From the NCBI RefSeq assembly GCF_013409595.1, contig NZ_JACCBD010000001.1, positions 868,001 through 932,000 on the forward strand: DNA of 64,000 nt, read 5' to 3'. Made by a program: the position numbers and the translations under genes. Source of the stretch: Leucobacter aridicollis (GTDB lineage Bacteria > Actinomycetota > Actinomycetes > Actinomycetales > Microbacteriaceae). Below the pieces are notes generated by a model that searched no databases, was not told where the DNA came from, and was given only the letters and a program-made list of their open reading frames with translations. Below, piece by piece: positions 8,414 to 18,905 of the stretch. Position 1 is the stretch's first letter. Every line of letters begins with the position of its first letter.

Positions 8414-9091
8414 TTAATTCAGGGGAGCGAGCTCAAGCTCGACGGGGCCGACGGCCGAGTACGGCACTGCGCGGCCCTCGGTGAGCCGGTACTGGAGCCC
8501 GACGATCGCGAGGGTGCCGGCGTCGACGGCGTCGCTGATCGCGCGCGAGGTGCGCAGCAGCTCGTGGACGGTGGCGCCGAGGTGGAGCCGGCCGACGGCG
8601 TTCGCGTCGATGTCCGCCGCGTTCACATACGGGGTGTCGGTATGGCCCTGCAGCCACAGCTGCTGCACGGACGGCTGGATCGGCGCGAGCGTGTGCTTCA
8701 CGGAGCGGGTCGTCTCGGACGGCTCGCGCCCGGTCTGATCGATCGCAGCGGCGACCGCGCCGCACGAGTCGTGCGCGAGCACCACGATGAGTGAGGCCCC
8801 AAGCTCGGTGACCGCGTACTCCATCGAAGCCGTGATCGACTCGGCGACCACGTGGCCCATGTTGCGGGCGATGAACAGATCGCCGAGACCGCAGTCGAAG
8901 ATGATCTCCGCGGCGAGGCGGGAATCGGAGCATCCGAAGAGCGCCACGTCGGGGCTCTGCGAGTTGACGAGCTCGCTGCGCCGTTCGACGTTCTGGTTCG
9001 GGTGTGCTGACTCACCGGACACGAATCGCTCGTTCCCTGCGATCAGCGTGTCCCATGCCTCCTGTGGGCTGACCCGCGGGGTGCTGCTCAT
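8414..9091 (-). CDS. Beta-class carbonic anhydrase
   Basis: Catalyses reversible hydration of CO2 in the cytoplasm. The 225-residue protein shows zinc ligands Cys54, His107 and Cys110 (FGCSDSR and LAHDSCGAV) and the Asp56-Arg58 dyad. Where many family members read RNAGN and VLGHS, this one has RNMGH and VLAHD. It is the third gene of a tight set (xseB, DUF4245 gene, carbonic anhydrase): its ATG overlaps the preceding stop by 4 nt (ATGA), so translation is probably coupled. Confidence 0.93.
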   Translation of the reverse strand: MSSTPRVSPQEAWDTLIAGNERFVSGESAHPNQNVERRSELVNSQSPDVALFGCSDSRLAAEIIFDCGLGDLFIARNMGHVVAESITASMEYAVTELGASLIVVLAHDSCGAVAAAIDQTGREPSETTRSVKHTLAPIQPSVQQLWLQGHTDTPYVNAADIDANAVGRLHLGATVHELLRTSRAISDAVDAGTLAIVGLQYRLTEGRAVPYSAVGPVELELAPLN

Positions 9092-9771
9092 TCGGTCACC
9101 TCTTTCGTCGTGGTGGTGTCGCCGTTCAGGCCGGCGAGCGACTCGCCCACCTGCGTCGCGAGGACTCGGATGGTTGCCTCATCGTCGGTGCCGAAGACGA
9201 GGACGGTGTTCGTGCCAATGACGCCCTCGAGGCCGAAGCGCATGTTGACCTCGTCGGCCTTCCGATCCTGATGGTCGTAGACCTGCCAGTCGACGCCGCC
9301 GAGATGCTCGCTGCCCGTTGGCCGCTGCTCCTCGAGCTTGGTCGCGATCCAGGTCGCGGGCACGGGGGAGCCGTCGGCGGTGTATGCCTGCACGACGGTC
9401 GCGTACGCCTCGTTCTCGGTCGTGTAGTGGACCTGCCAGAACGTCACGTCGCCGTCGATCGCGAGCGCCGCGCGCTTCGCCTTCCAAGTGTCGGGCACGT
9501 CGGGCACGGCGAGGGAGTAGCTCGACCCCGAGCTCTCGGCCGCCGCCGCGACGTCGACCGAGCGATCGGGGAAGTCTCCGGCCTCGCGCGGCACCATGAG
9601 GTAGATCATGAAGACGACGCCGACCGTGACGAGGAGCGAAAAGACGAGGTTGTTCACCGTCTTCCGCTGCTTGTAGAGGCGGCTGCCCTCGGCCTTGCGG
9701 GCGGCGGTCTCGGCCGCGGTCTCTGGCCGACCGAGCTCGGCGACAATGTTCGGGCGCTTGTTTTTCGCCAT
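9088..9771 (-). CDS. DUF4245-type single-pass membrane protein
   Basis: A 227-residue protein with a basic cytoplasmic N-terminus, one membrane segment (~41-60, NLVFSLLVTVGVVFMIYLMV) and a C-terminal extracytoplasmic domain. The sequence and its place between xseB and central-metabolism genes match the DUF4245 family of actinobacteria. The function is unknown. The ATG at 9771 follows the xseB stop by 2 nt and the stop overlaps the carbonic anhydrase start, so all three are one transcription unit. Confidence 0.85.
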   Translation of the reverse strand: MAKNKRPNIVAELGRPETAAETAARKAEGSRLYKQRKTVNNLVFSLLVTVGVVFMIYLMVPREAGDFPDRSVDVAAAAESSGSSYSLAVPDVPDTWKAKRAALAIDGDVTFWQVHYTTENEAYATVVQAYTADGSPVPATWIATKLEEQRPTGSEHLGGVDWQVYDHQDRKADEVNMRFGLEGVIGTNTVLVFGTDDEATIRVLATQVGESLAGLNGDTTTTKEVTE

Positions 9772-9773
9772 CG

Positions 9774-10034
9774 TTAAAATGCTTCGCCGTTCTCGGGCTG
9801 CGTCGCGGCGTCGCCGGAGGAGGCGCCGCCCTGACGCGCGTCCTCGAGTCGTTTGCGAGCACCGATCAGCCACTCCTCGCAGCGGGTGGCGAGGGCCTCG
9901 CCGCGCTCCCACAACTGGATTGACTCTTCGAGCGTGGCGCCGCCCTGTTCCAGGCGACTCACCACCTGAATGAGTTCGTCGCGGGCCGCTTCATAGCTCA
10001 GCGCAGCGACGTCTGCTTCGATCGGGGCAGTCAT
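9774..10034 (-). CDS. xseB: Exodeoxyribonuclease VII small subunit
   Basis: An 86-residue helical protein with the XseB pattern [37 protein letters not shown]. It forms exonuclease VII with several copies per large subunit and degrades single-stranded DNA in repair. The ATG at 10034 is chosen because TAGACT ends 7 nt upstream, a leaderless start; the longer upstream reading has no family similarity. xseA is also on this strand but is separated by an opposite-strand gene, so the subunits do not share an uninterrupted co-directional operon here. Confidence 0.93.
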   Translation of the reverse strand: MTAPIEADVAALSYEAARDELIQVVSRLEQGGATLEESIQLWERGEALATRCEEWLIGARKRLEDARQGGASSGDAATQPENGEAF

Positions 10035-10120
10035 AGCTTTCAGTCTAGCCGCTGCGGCTTGGAGACTCGCGATACGGCAGCTGTCGGACCTGGCGGCAGC
10101 GCACACGTTAGGCTTTTTCC

Positions 10121-11278
10121 GTGCTTCGCCTGACATTCTTCCTCGGCCTCGGAATCCTGCTCGGCGGCGTCGTGTCCGCGCTCGTCGGGCCGCCGGGTGC
10201 CGCGTCGTGGGCGTTCCCGGTTGGCCTGATCACTGCGGTCGTGTCTGCGGTGCTCGTCCTGCTCGGAAAGTCGCTCCGGGGCCTCGCGCTGCCGTCGGAG
10301 GAGCAGGTGCAGTCCGCGCTCGCAGACGGCAGGGTAGGTCTCGCCCGCGTCGACGCGCTCACGCAGACCGGAACGCAGATCAACGAGCAGCCGGTGTGCG
10401 ACATCGACCTCACCGTACGCCCGGTGCGGGGCGGCGTCTACCGTACGCGGGTGCGGCGGATCGTGCAGCTCACACAGATCCCCCGTTTCCAGCCGGGGAC
10501 GCGGCACGTCGTCGCGATCCTCGCCGAGGGCGCGCCAGACGTTGCGCTCACCGACGAGGATGCGACTGCGGAGATCTGGGCCGACACCGAGTTCCCGCCC
10601 GCGGCGGCCGCGGGGGAACTGCGCCTCGGTTCGGCGGGCGGCGCGCCAGGCTCGCGCAGGCCGCTCATCGGCACCGGCAAGAGGTCGCGGCCGATCCGGA
10701 TCGCGGTCTTCGTGCTTGCCGGCCTGCTCGCCGGCGCCGCCGTCGTATACCCGTACCGCGCTGGCCTCGCGGAGACCGTCGCCGCGATCCCCGAGGGACG
10801 GTTCCATGCCGACCTTCGTGAACCGGCCGCGCTCGACCGGGCCCTGACGGCGCTCGCCGCCGAGGTCGGGCACGATCGCGTCGTGAGCGTGACGGTCTCG
10901 GAAGACCTCGTCACCGTGAACGCACCGCTCACCCCGGAGAGCCTGAACGTCGACCGGTGGACCTACCGGAAGGGCTCCGTCACGCACGGCGGCCCCGGCG
11001 CCCCGCAGCCTGAGACACTCAGCGAGCAGTTTGCGCTCACGGAGATCGACGCCGGTGCGATCCTTCGCGAAGTGGAGCGCGCGGCAGGGGAGGCCGGAGT
11101 GAACAGCCTCGATGGCGTGATGTACAACGCGAGCAGGGGGTTGGCGCAGACCGACGAGGATCCGTGGAACACCGAACGCTCCGGCCCCGTCAGCGTCTCG
11201 TTCGTGATCAACGACGGCTACCGCAGCTCATCGTTCAGGGTGGCGCCCGACGGCAGCGGCCTCGAGAGCACGGACTAG
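10121..11278 (+). CDS. Uncharacterised membrane protein between xseB and xseA
   Basis: A 385-residue protein not assigned to a known family. It has two N-terminal membrane segments (~4-20 and ~28-48), a soluble ~140-residue stretch with beta character, a third membrane segment (~190-208, [19 protein letters not shown]) and a soluble C-terminal domain. The GTG at 10121 has TAGGCT ending 6 nt before it, so it is probably leaderless. The gene sits head-to-head with xseB and tail-to-tail with xseA. Confidence 0.8.
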   Translation: MLRLTFFLGLGILLGGVVSALVGPPGAASWAFPVGLITAVVSAVLVLLGKSLRGLALPSEEQVQSALADGRVGLARVDALTQTGTQINEQPVCDIDLTVRPVRGGVYRTRVRRIVQLTQIPRFQPGTRHVVAILAEGAPDVALTDEDATAEIWADTEFPPAAAAGELRLGSAGGAPGSRRPLIGTGKRSRPIRIAVFVLAGLLAGAAVVYPYRAGLAETVAAIPEGRFHADLREPAALDRALTALAAEVGHDRVVSVTVSEDLVTVNAPLTPESLNVDRWTYRKGSVTHGGPGAPQPETLSEQFALTEIDAGAILREVERAAGEAGVNSLDGVMYNASRGLAQTDEDPWNTERSGPVSVSFVINDGYRSSSFRVAPDGSGLESTD

Positions 11279-11287
11279 CGCCGGGGT

Positions 11288-12505
11288 CTAGGCCTCGGGC
11301 CCCGCGGACGTGGCGCCGAGCTTCCCGCCGACGACGCTTACGCGAAGGGCCGTGCCCTCGGGGGCCTCTGCCGGGTCGCGCAGCACGTCGCCAGTCGGCA
11401 GCTGCACGATCGCGTAGCCGCGCTCGAGCGTTGCCTGCGGCGACAGCGCGGTGAGTCTGGCGCGGGTCTCGGCGAGCGTGCTCGCGCGGTCGACGATTGC
11501 GCGGTCGGCGAGCTCGGAGCCGCGCGCGACCCACCGCACGAGCTCCTCGGCGCGGTCGTCGACGATCCTGTCGGGGCTGGCGAGCACCGGCCGTTGCCTG
11601 AGCTGCGCGATCCTGTCGGTCTCGTGCGAGAAGAGCTGGCTGAGCCTGCCTGACATCCGGCTGCGCGCCTGGTCGATCCCGGCGAGCTCCTCCCCGACGT
11701 CGGGAACGACGCGCTTGGCGGCGTCGGTCGGCGTCGACGCGCGCAGATCGGCGACCTCGTCGAGCAGCGGGCGGTCCGCCTCGTGCCCGATGGCGCTGAC
11801 GATCGGGGTGCTGGCCTCGGCTGCCGCGCGCACGACGGCCTCGTCCGAGAACGGGAGTAGATTCTGGAAGTCTCCGCCGCCGCGCGCGACGATGATGACG
11901 TCGACCTCGGCGTCGGCGTCGAGCGCGCGGATGCCCGCGGTTACTTCGGCGGCGGCGCGGTCGCCCTGCACCGCCGCGTAGTGGATCTTGAACTGGACGC
12001 CCGGCCACCGCAGTGTCGCGTTGCGCACGACGTCCTTCTCCGCGTCGGAGTCGCGGCCCGTCACGAGTCCGATCCTGCCGGGCAGGAACGGTAGGCGCTG
12101 CTTGCGGCCCTCGTCGAAGAGGCCCTCGGACTGGAGCTGCCTGCGCAGCCGTTCGAGCCGTTCAAGAAGCTCGCCGAGGCCGACGTGCGCGAGGTCGAAC
12201 ACCTGCATCGTGAGCGAGCCGCCCTTGACCCAGAAGTTTGGCTTCACGAGCGCGATCACCCGGTCGCCCTGCTTGAACTCGGCGGTGAGGCGCTGCGCGA
12301 CTGAGCGCCAGACGGTGAAGCTCACCGTCGCGTCCTGGGTGAGGTCGCGGAGCTTGCCGTAGACGTGCCCGCCGCGCACCTGCCACTGGGTGACCTCGCC
12401 CTCAACCCAGACCTGGCCGAGCCTGTCGATCCAGCCGGCGACCTTCTCGCTCATGAGGGCGACGGGCCACGGGGCTTCGCGGGTTGCGGGTGCTTCTGCT
12501 GCCAT
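11288..12505 (-). CDS. xseA: Exodeoxyribonuclease VII large subunit
   Basis: The catalytic subunit of exonuclease VII. Of 405 residues, ~25-120 are the OB-fold DNA-binding domain ([21 protein letters not shown]). The catalytic core follows, with [43 protein letters not shown] and [27 protein letters not shown], all characteristic of XseA. The coiled-coil region after it is shorter than in E. coli. TAGGCT ends 7 nt before the ATG, so the transcript is probably leaderless. The stop lies 9 bp from the end of the convergent membrane-protein gene. Confidence 0.95.
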   Translation of the reverse strand: MAAEAPATREAPWPVALMSEKVAGWIDRLGQVWVEGEVTQWQVRGGHVYGKLRDLTQDATVSFTVWRSVAQRLTAEFKQGDRVIALVKPNFWVKGGSLTMQVFDLAHVGLGELLERLERLRRQLQSEGLFDEGRKQRLPFLPGRIGLVTGRDSDAEKDVVRNATLRWPGVQFKIHYAAVQGDRAAAEVTAGIRALDADAEVDVIIVARGGGDFQNLLPFSDEAVVRAAAEASTPIVSAIGHEADRPLLDEVADLRASTPTDAAKRVVPDVGEELAGIDQARSRMSGRLSQLFSHETDRIAQLRQRPVLASPDRIVDDRAEELVRWVARGSELADRAIVDRASTLAETRARLTALSPQATLERGYAIVQLPTGDVLRDPAEAPEGTALRVSVVGGKLGATSAGPEA

Positions 12506-12610
12506 GACGTCGAGCCTACTCGGCGGCCCCGACGGGCGGCGCCACGACGCACACTTGGCGGGGACAGCTCCCAGATCATCCGCTCAGCGTTCCAGCGTAG
12601 ACTTATGGGC

Positions 12611-13705
12611 ATGACAGAGCAGGGTTCGGTTGTTGATCAGCGCACGGTTGGTGCCCCGGTTGTGAGCCTGGCGATGCCGCGCATGCGTCGCCTCGGCGGC
12701 AGGCTGAAAAACGAGCCGGTGGACGGCGACAAGCGCGTGCTCCTCGCCGCCCCGCGCGGCTACTGCGCTGGCGTCGACCGCGCGGTCGTCGCCGTCGAGA
12801 AGGCGCTCGACCGCTACGGCGCGCCCGTCTACGTGCGCAAGCAGATCGTGCACAATGTGCACGTCGTGCAGACGCTCGAGAAGATGGGCGCGATCTTCGT
12901 CGAGGAGGTGGAGGAGGTGCCCGAGGGCGCGAACGTCGTGTTCTCGGCGCACGGTGTCTCTCCCGCTGTCGTGCAGGCCGCTGAGGATCGACACCTGCAC
13001 GCGATCGACGCGACCTGCCCGCTCGTCACCAAGGTGCACCGCGAGGCAGTGCGCTTCGCGAAGCAGGACATGGAGATCCTGCTCATCGGCCACACCGGCC
13101 ACGAAGAGGTCGAGGGGACCGCCGGCGAGGCACCCGATCACATCACGATCGTGAACTCGCCCGACGACGTCGATGATCTTGTGGTGCGCGATCCTGATCG
13201 CCTCGTGTGGCTCTCGCAGACGACGCTCTCGGTCGACGAGACGATGGAGACCGTGCGCCGCCTGCGCGAGCGGTTCCCGAACCTGCAGGATCCGCCCTCG
13301 GACGACATTTGCTACGCGACGCAGAACCGCCAGGTCGCGATTAAGAAGATCGCGCCCGAGGCCGACCTCGTGCTCGTCGTTGGGTCGACGAATTCGTCGA
13401 ACTCTGTGCGCCTCGTCGAGGTCGCGCTCGAGTACGGCGCGAAGGCCGCCTACCTCGTTGATTTCGCCGAGGAGGTCAAGCAGGAGTGGCTCGAGGGCGT
13501 GAAGACGATCGGCATCTCGAGCGGCGCGTCGGTGCCCGAGGTGCTCGTGCAGGAGCTGCTCGATGACCTCGGCGAGGCCGGCTACTCCGACGTGAGCGCG
13601 GTCGTGACCGCCGAGGAGGACCTCGTGTTCTCGCTGCCGAAGGAGCTTCGTCAGGACGCCTCGGGTAAGCGCGACGCGCGTGCTCTCGGCGGGCGGGTGC
13701 GCTAG
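12611..13705 (+). CDS. ispH: 4-hydroxy-3-methylbut-2-enyl diphosphate reductase
   Basis: The last enzyme of the MEP isoprenoid pathway, making IPP and DMAPP. The three iron-sulfur cysteines are visible: Cys52 ([10 protein letters not shown]), Cys136 ([11 protein letters not shown]) and Cys234 ([10 protein letters not shown]). Active-site residues HNVHVVQ, FSAHGVS and [10 protein letters not shown] are also present. The ATG at 12611 is preferred because TAGACT ends 7 nt before it; an in-frame ATG at 12605 is the alternative. The first ~35 residues precede the conserved domain. The stop overlaps the convergent PLP-enzyme stop by 4 nt (CTAG). Confidence 0.96.
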   Translation: MTEQGSVVDQRTVGAPVVSLAMPRMRRLGGRLKNEPVDGDKRVLLAAPRGYCAGVDRAVVAVEKALDRYGAPVYVRKQIVHNVHVVQTLEKMGAIFVEEVEEVPEGANVVFSAHGVSPAVVQAAEDRHLHAIDATCPLVTKVHREAVRFAKQDMEILLIGHTGHEEVEGTAGEAPDHITIVNSPDDVDDLVVRDPDRLVWLSQTTLSVDETMETVRRLRERFPNLQDPPSDDICYATQNRQVAIKKIAPEADLVLVVGSTNSSNSVRLVEVALEYGAKAAYLVDFAEEVKQEWLEGVKTIGISSGASVPEVLVQELLDDLGEAGYSDVSAVVTAEEDLVFSLPKELRQDASGKRDARALGGRVR

Positions 13706-15234
13706 GGCTCGCTGACCCGCGCGAGGAGCTCGATCAGGATCGCCTCCGCAACCGGGGCCGGGAGCTTCTCGGCGAGCGCCATGAGCGGCGCAAGCTTGCC
13801 GGGGAGCGACGAGCCCCGACTGCCGGCGCCGGCGATTTTCAGGATCCGCCACGCCATATCGGGGGAGGGGACGCGGTACGCTCCGCCCTCGCGCTTCGGC
13901 GCGAAGCCGAGCGCCTGCATGCCGAGCAGCTCGAGTCGTGGGCTCGCCTGGCGGCGTCCGCGGACCGCGTCGGCGGCGGCCTGCAGCGCGGGAACAAGTT
14001 CAGGGAGGGTGCGCTCGGTGACCGGCGTGACAGTCAGGTGAGCGGTGTGCGGCAACCGGACGCCGTTGCGCTGAGTGAAGCCCGGCTGATGTTGGATGCG
14101 GAAGCCCCGCGTCGCGAGCTCGTCCGCGAGGTGATGCGGGTCGACCCGCTCGCCCTCGGGAACGCCGTCGTCGGTGACGAGGGCGATCGAGGGGCCGGAG
14201 GGGGCGCCCCACACATTTAGCCCGCGGATGAGCGACGCCTCGCGCACGATCGTCTCGGCCGAGCGCACGCACGACGCAGTGAGCGCCGCGTACCCGTCGA
14301 ACCCGAGCCGCTTCGAGATCGCCCACGCTGCGGCGAGCGGTGAGGCAGGCTTCGAACCGAGCAGCGTAGGGTTCACGACGGGGTATCCCGGCCAGCTCGT
14401 CGTCGCGAAGAACTGCGCGCGGTGCCGCTTCCTGCCGCGATGCAGCAGCACCGAGACGCCCTTGGGCGCGTACCCGAACTTGTGGAGGTCGGCAGAAATG
14501 CTCGTGACACCCGGCACGCGGAAGTCCCAGTCGGGCAGGCCCGGCCACCAGGGCAGCGCGAGCCCACCGAAGCAGGCGTCGACGTGGCAGGAGACGCCGA
14601 ACTCCTTCGCGATCCCGGCGACCTCCGCGACGGGGTCGAGCGCGCCGTTCGGGTAGGCCGGCGCGGAGACGACGACGAGCGCGACGTCCGCGCCGAGCTT
14701 CTCCTCGAAGCCAGCGGCCCGAACCGAGCCGTCGGGTTCGCAGGCAACGGGATCCCAGTCGAGATCGAACATCCGCGCGGCCTTCTGGAACGCCGCGTGC
14801 ACCGTCGACGCGGTGACGAGCCGGGGCTGTTTCCCCGCACGGGCAAGCTTCGCGGCGAGCTCGGGGTGGTCGGCGCGCCACAGATCCCGCGCCGTCTTCA
14901 CGGCGAGTAGGCAGCTTTCGGTGCCGCCGCTCGTGACGCTCCCGACGACGCCACCGCCGAAGCGCGGCGTTCCTCCTCCGAGCGCGCGACGCATGAACGC
15001 GATGAGCTCCCGCTCCATGACCGCGATCGACGGGAACGTCGTCGGGTCGAGCGCGTTGAGCGGCCGCGTGAGTTCGGCGGCATCGCGCGCGAGTTCGTCG
15101 AGCTCGGAGAGCCCTGAATCGTAGACGTACGAGAGCACGCGGCCGCCCTGCGTCGGTGCATCCCCGGCGCGGAGCTCCGCGAGCTCGGCGAGAATGTCGG
15201 CCGCGGACGGCCCGGCGAACGGGCTCGCGCTCAC
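13702..15234 (-). CDS. PLP-dependent decarboxylase/lyase resembling sphingosine-1-phosphate lyase
   Basis: A 510-residue fold-type I PLP enzyme of the group II decarboxylase superfamily. The motif order [38 protein letters not shown] (Asp219) and [13 protein letters not shown] (PLP lysine at Lys252) is closer to sphingosine-1-phosphate lyase than to glutamate or aspartate decarboxylases. S1P lyases cleave phosphorylated long-chain bases; the true substrate here is unknown. Its GTG start overlaps the transporter stop as GTGA, so the two are translationally coupled. A C-terminal tail of ~90 residues extends past the usual core. Confidence 0.82.
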   Translation of the reverse strand: MSASPFAGPSAADILAELAELRAGDAPTQGGRVLSYVYDSGLSELDELARDAAELTRPLNALDPTTFPSIAVMERELIAFMRRALGGGTPRFGGGVVGSVTSGGTESCLLAVKTARDLWRADHPELAAKLARAGKQPRLVTASTVHAAFQKAARMFDLDWDPVACEPDGSVRAAGFEEKLGADVALVVVSAPAYPNGALDPVAEVAGIAKEFGVSCHVDACFGGLALPWWPGLPDWDFRVPGVTSISADLHKFGYAPKGVSVLLHRGRKRHRAQFFATTSWPGYPVVNPTLLGSKPASPLAAAWAISKRLGFDGYAALTASCVRSAETIVREASLIRGLNVWGAPSGPSIALVTDDGVPEGERVDPHHLADELATRGFRIQHQPGFTQRNGVRLPHTAHLTVTPVTERTLPELVPALQAAADAVRGRRQASPRLELLGMQALGFAPKREGGAYRVPSPDMAWRILKIAGAGSRGSSLPGKLAPLMALAEKLPAPVAEAILIELLARVSEP

Positions 15235-16664
15235 CGCAGGTTCCCCGCGGCCCGCTCGACGTCGGTCTCACTGAGCGTGTAGCCGCGCAGCGTTGCGAGA
15301 CTCGCGAGCATGAGCAGCGCCGGGAAGAGGCTGAACGCGAGCGCGATACCCGAGACCGCGGTGGCGGGCTGCGTGACAGTCACCGACGCGACGGATTCGA
15401 CGTAGCCCGTCGCCGCGAGCACGAGCGCGAGCGTCGTCGAGCCGAGCGCCATGCCGGCGGTCTCTCCCGCAGTCCAGACGCCGCCGAAGACCCCCGCGCG
15501 TCCGTCAGGATCGTCGGACGTCGCCGCGTCGTGACTCATCACGTCGGGGAGCATCGCCATCGGCATCGTCTGCATGCCAGCGTAGGCGGCGCCGGCGATC
15601 CCGACGGGCGCGAGGATCCACATGCCCGGCCAGAGCAGCATGCCGACGAGCGCGATCGTGGCGACGAGGAACACGAGGCTTGCGATGCGGAACGTGCGTA
15701 CCTTGCCGATGCGGTCCGCGATCCACCGCCAGACCGGGGCGAACAGCAGCGCCGGCGCAATGAGCGACGCGAAGAGGATCGTCACGGCGCCCTGATCGTG
15801 CAGCACCCAGGTCGCGACGTACTGGGCGCCTGCGAGCATGAGCCCAGTGGCGAGCCCCTGAAGCATGAACGTCGCGAGCAGCGCGCGGAAAGGCTTGCTG
15901 TCGCGGAGCGCGCGGAGGCCCTCCCGGTAGTGCGTCGCGGAAAACGCCTTGTGGCCCGCGGTCGCCGAGATCGTCGGGCTGCCCTGTGGGGCAATTGTCG
16001 AGGCGACCCAGAGACTCAGCCCGAGCAGCACGGCAGCTGCGGCGGCCATGATGAGGTAGCCAAGCAGCTGGTTGTCCGGGAACAGGTCGCGGATCTCCGG
16101 GCCTCCGGCGCCGAACAGGAGGATCGCGATCGTGAGCACGACCACCCGCCACGTGAGCAGCCGCGTGCGTTCCTTGTACCCGTTCGTGAGCTCAGCGGGA
16201 AGCGCAATGTAGGGGATCTGGAACATGCTGAAGAACGTCGCGGCCGCCACGAACGCGATAAGCACCCAGAGAGCGGAGACCGCCGGAGCGAGCCCGGGCG
16301 GTACTGCGAACATGAGCACGAACGCGATGGGCAGCCCGACCGCGCCGATGAGCATCGGACCGCGGCGAGAGCCGGTGCGCGCGAGCGTGCGGTCGCTGAG
16401 CCCGCCGATGATCGGGTCGATGACGACGTCCCAGATCTTTGCGAGGGTGACGATGAGGCCGGCCGCGAGCGCCGTCACGCCGAGGGAATCCGTGAGGTAG
16501 TAGACGAGCACGAGGCCCGGAAGAGTGGCGAAGCCGCCGGTCGCGAGGGAGCCAGCCGCGTAGCGGGTGATGGTGCGCGCGGGCAGCTTGGCGGCAGTGG
16601 CTGAGGTTCCGGTCGCGGGCATCCCGGACATCGGAACCGACTCAGAACTCGACGGTGAACTCAT
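15231..16664 (-). CDS. MFS_2 (GPH)-family cation symporter
   Basis: A 477-residue protein with 12 predicted membrane segments. The loops LAKIWDVVIDPIIGGLSDRT and TGSRRGPMLIGAVGLP are diagnostic of the glycoside-pentoside-hexuronide:cation symporter family. That family also includes eukaryotic MFSD2 lysolipid carriers. The ATG at 16664 is chosen because TACGCT ends 6 nt upstream. It is the first gene of a two-gene operon with the S1P-lyase-like enzyme, which suggests it brings in that enzyme's substrate or a related compound; this is inference. Confidence 0.85.
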   Translation of the reverse strand: MSSPSSSESVPMSGMPATGTSATAAKLPARTITRYAAGSLATGGFATLPGLVLVYYLTDSLGVTALAAGLIVTLAKIWDVVIDPIIGGLSDRTLARTGSRRGPMLIGAVGLPIAFVLMFAVPPGLAPAVSALWVLIAFVAAATFFSMFQIPYIALPAELTNGYKERTRLLTWRVVVLTIAILLFGAGGPEIRDLFPDNQLLGYLIMAAAAAVLLGLSLWVASTIAPQGSPTISATAGHKAFSATHYREGLRALRDSKPFRALLATFMLQGLATGLMLAGAQYVATWVLHDQGAVTILFASLIAPALLFAPVWRWIADRIGKVRTFRIASLVFLVATIALVGMLLWPGMWILAPVGIAGAAYAGMQTMPMAMLPDVMSHDAATSDDPDGRAGVFGGVWTAGETAGMALGSTTLALVLAATGYVESVASVTVTQPATAVSGIALAFSLFPALLMLASLATLRGYTLSETDVERAAGNLR

Positions 16665-16769
16665 GTGATTAGCGTAGCCGAATGCGGTGTTCTGCGAGGC
16701 CGCGGCGCGGGCATAACAGCCGCACGCCGCCCGCCCGGGAGGGCGAACGGCGTGCGGCATCAGCGGAAG

Positions 16770-17738
16770 CTAGTTAGCGGGGAAACCCTGCAAGTACTCC
16801 AGCAGCTGTGTCGAGGCCTGCGGGTCGCGCATGATCTCCATGAGCTCGGGCGTTTGCATCATCGCTGCACCGACGACGGCGACCACGATGATGAACGCGA
16901 GCACGCCAGCCGCGAGCGGCGCCCAGAACGTGATCTTGCCGGCGCGGAGCCTGCGAATCGAGAACACGAGCACGAGCCCGTACAGCACGAGCAGACCGAG
17001 CCCGATCGCCTTGCCGGTGACGTCGAGCCAGCCCGGCGGGGTCAACGAGGTGATGCCCGGGGCGTCCTCCATGAGCGAGAACATGGTGCTCATGCCCATC
17101 ATCGCGAACGCCGACTGGAGCGCGCCGAAGCCGCCGAATACAAGCAGCAGGATCGTGACGATCCGGTCACCCATGTTCGCGGGCTTCTGGTAGCCAGGCG
17201 CGCCCTGGGGCGGGGCCTGGAATCGCGGCGCCTGCTGCTGCGCCTGCTGCGGAGCCTGCTGGCTTTGGGCCGGCGCGCGGTAGGGCGCACCCGAGCTGCC
17301 CTGCGCGGCGGACTTTCGCGGCGGGCGGGCGATGCCTGCGCCGAGGTTGTGCGGCACGCCCTGCACGGTCGCGGGCGTGGGCGAGGCGGCGGCCGAGCCG
17401 GCCTGCGCGGGGGAAGCGGCCGGTGCTGCAGCGGGTGAGGCCTCGGCGCCCTCCGGCTTCCACTCCCACCCCTCCGGGGCGTATTCGCCGAACTCCGGCT
17501 TCGGGCGGGTGTCGCGTGCCTGCGGGGTGGCCGGCGCGTCGAGCTCGGCCGTCGGGACCGGCTCCTGGGTCGGCGCCTGATCCTGGGCCGCGGCCCGCTC
17601 CGGGGCCGGATCCTGAGCCGTGGCTGGCGCCGCGGCGTCACCTGACGCCGCGGCAGCCGATCCTTCGCCTGCCGTGGCGGCCGGCGTGCCCTGTGGGCCC
17701 GACTCCGGAACGCCCTGGTCGCCGGGGGTGCCCGTCAC
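16770..17738 (-). CDS. DUF6264-type membrane protein with long disordered N-terminus
   Basis: A 322-residue protein. The first ~185 residues are Ala/Pro/Gln-rich and low complexity, containing KPEFGEYAPEGWEWKPEG, a short motif typical of this Microbacteriaceae-type family. About three membrane segments follow (ITILLLVFGGFGALQSAF; GLGLLVLYGLVLVF; WAPLAAGVLAFIIVVAVVGAAM). The function is unknown. Its GTG start shares one base with the fbaA stop (TAGTG), so the two genes are translated together. Confidence 0.75.
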   Translation of the reverse strand: MTGTPGDQGVPESGPQGTPAATAGEGSAAAASGDAAAPATAQDPAPERAAAQDQAPTQEPVPTAELDAPATPQARDTRPKPEFGEYAPEGWEWKPEGAEASPAAAPAASPAQAGSAAASPTPATVQGVPHNLGAGIARPPRKSAAQGSSGAPYRAPAQSQQAPQQAQQQAPRFQAPPQGAPGYQKPANMGDRIVTILLLVFGGFGALQSAFAMMGMSTMFSLMEDAPGITSLTPPGWLDVTGKAIGLGLLVLYGLVLVFSIRRLRAGKITFWAPLAAGVLAFIIVVAVVGAAMMQTPELMEIMRDPQASTQLLEYLQGFPAN

Positions 17739-18766
17739 TATGCGCTCACCGACTTCCCTGCGGATCCGAGCTGCTCAGCAGCGAGCGCGATGCGCGCGGC
17801 CATGCCGTTCTCGCCGACCTTGCCCCATGCGCGGGGATCGTAGGTCTTCTTGTTGCCGACCTCGCCGTCGATCTTCAACAGACCGTCGTAGTTCTTGAGC
17901 ATGTAATCGACGATCGGGCGCGTGAACGCGTACTGCGTGTCAGTGTCAATGTTCATCTTGATGACGCCATTGCGCACGGCCTCGGCGATCTCCTCGGCCG
18001 ACGAACCCGAGCCGCCGTGGAAGACCAGGTCGAGCGGGTTCTTGCCGGTGCCGTACTTCGCCTGCAGACCGTCCTGAATCTCAGCGAGCAGCTCAGGGCG
18101 CAGGGTGACGCCACCCGGCTTGTAGACGCCGTGCACGTTGCCGAACGTGAGCGCCGTGAGGTAGCGGCCGCGCTCGCCGAGCCCGAGCGCCTCGACTGTC
18201 GCAATGCCATCCTCGAGGGTGCTGTACAGGCTGTCGTTGATCTCGTGGCTGATGCCGTCTTCCTCGCCGCCGACGATGCCGATCTCGACCTCGAGAATCA
18301 CGTTGATTGCCGCGAGCCGGGGGAGCAGCTCCTTCGCAATGTCAAGGTTCTCGGCGAGGGGCACCGCCGAGCCGTCCCACATGTGCGACTGGAAGTAGGG
18401 GAGCCCGCCCTCCCTCACGCGCTCCTCGCTCGCGGCGACGAGCGGCAGCACGAAACTTTCGAGGTGCTGCTTGGGGCAGTGGTCGGTGTGGAGCGCAACC
18501 GTCACGTCGTACGCCTTCGCAACCTCTTCCGCGTACTTCGCGAACGCGATCGCGCCGCCAGCGCGGTTCTGCACGGTGTGGCCCGCAAGGTAGTCGGCGC
18601 CGCCGAAGCTCACCTGCAGGATGCCGTCCGAGCCGGCCTCAGCGAAGCCCTGAATAGCGGAGTTGATGGTCTGGGAGCTCGACACGTTGACCGCGGGGAA
18701 GGCGAATCCGCCTGCCTTCGCGGCGTCAAGCATCGCGGCGTACTGTTCCGGAGTTGCGACGGGCAT
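17738..18766 (-). CDS. fbaA: Class II fructose-bisphosphate aldolase
   Basis: Zinc-dependent aldolase of glycolysis and gluconeogenesis. In 342 residues it shows the zinc site [11 protein letters not shown], the glycine-rich substrate loop VFHGGSGSS, and the [10 protein letters not shown] region. The ATG at 18766 follows an AAGGAG ribosome site; the longer upstream reading is not family-like. A TAGACT hexamer at 18887-18882 would give a ~110-nt leader. It is divergent from glpX, so opposing enzymes of the same sugar-phosphate step share a control region. Confidence 0.97.
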   Translation of the reverse strand: MPVATPEQYAAMLDAAKAGGFAFPAVNVSSSQTINSAIQGFAEAGSDGILQVSFGGADYLAGHTVQNRAGGAIAFAKYAEEVAKAYDVTVALHTDHCPKQHLESFVLPLVAASEERVREGGLPYFQSHMWDGSAVPLAENLDIAKELLPRLAAINVILEVEIGIVGGEEDGISHEINDSLYSTLEDGIATVEALGLGERGRYLTALTFGNVHGVYKPGGVTLRPELLAEIQDGLQAKYGTGKNPLDLVFHGGSGSSAEEIAEAVRNGVIKMNIDTDTQYAFTRPIVDYMLKNYDGLLKIDGEVGNKKTYDPRAWGKVGENGMAARIALAAEQLGSAGKSVSA

Positions 18767-18881
18767 AGGTGCTCCTTGGGCTTCTGGCGGTTGCGCGCTT
18801 TCCGGGCGGCAACACACGACGAGTCTTGGCGGCGCGGAAGCCGTGTCACGAAGATCGCCACCGGGCCGCACTGCATCCTCC

Positions 18882-18898
18882 AGTCTACGCGGTAGTCT
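18882..18898. promoter_or_regulatory. Back-to-back -10 hexamers for fbaA and glpX
   Basis: TAGACT on the minus strand (18887-18882) and TAGTCT on the plus strand (18893-18898) are only 5 bp apart. The plus-strand one lies 7 nt before the glpX ATG. Polymerase is unlikely to occupy both at once, so aldolase and fructose bisphosphatase may compete for transcription. Confidence 0.5.
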
Positions 18899-18905
18899 TA
18901 TGGGT

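Noticed and set aside
12584..13852. 422-codon minus-strand frame over ispH
   Set aside because: ispH carries all three cluster cysteines; the opposite frame has no recognisable fold.
15156..16604. 482-codon plus-strand frame over the MFS_2 gene
   Set aside because: Charge-rich shadow of a hydrophobic protein.
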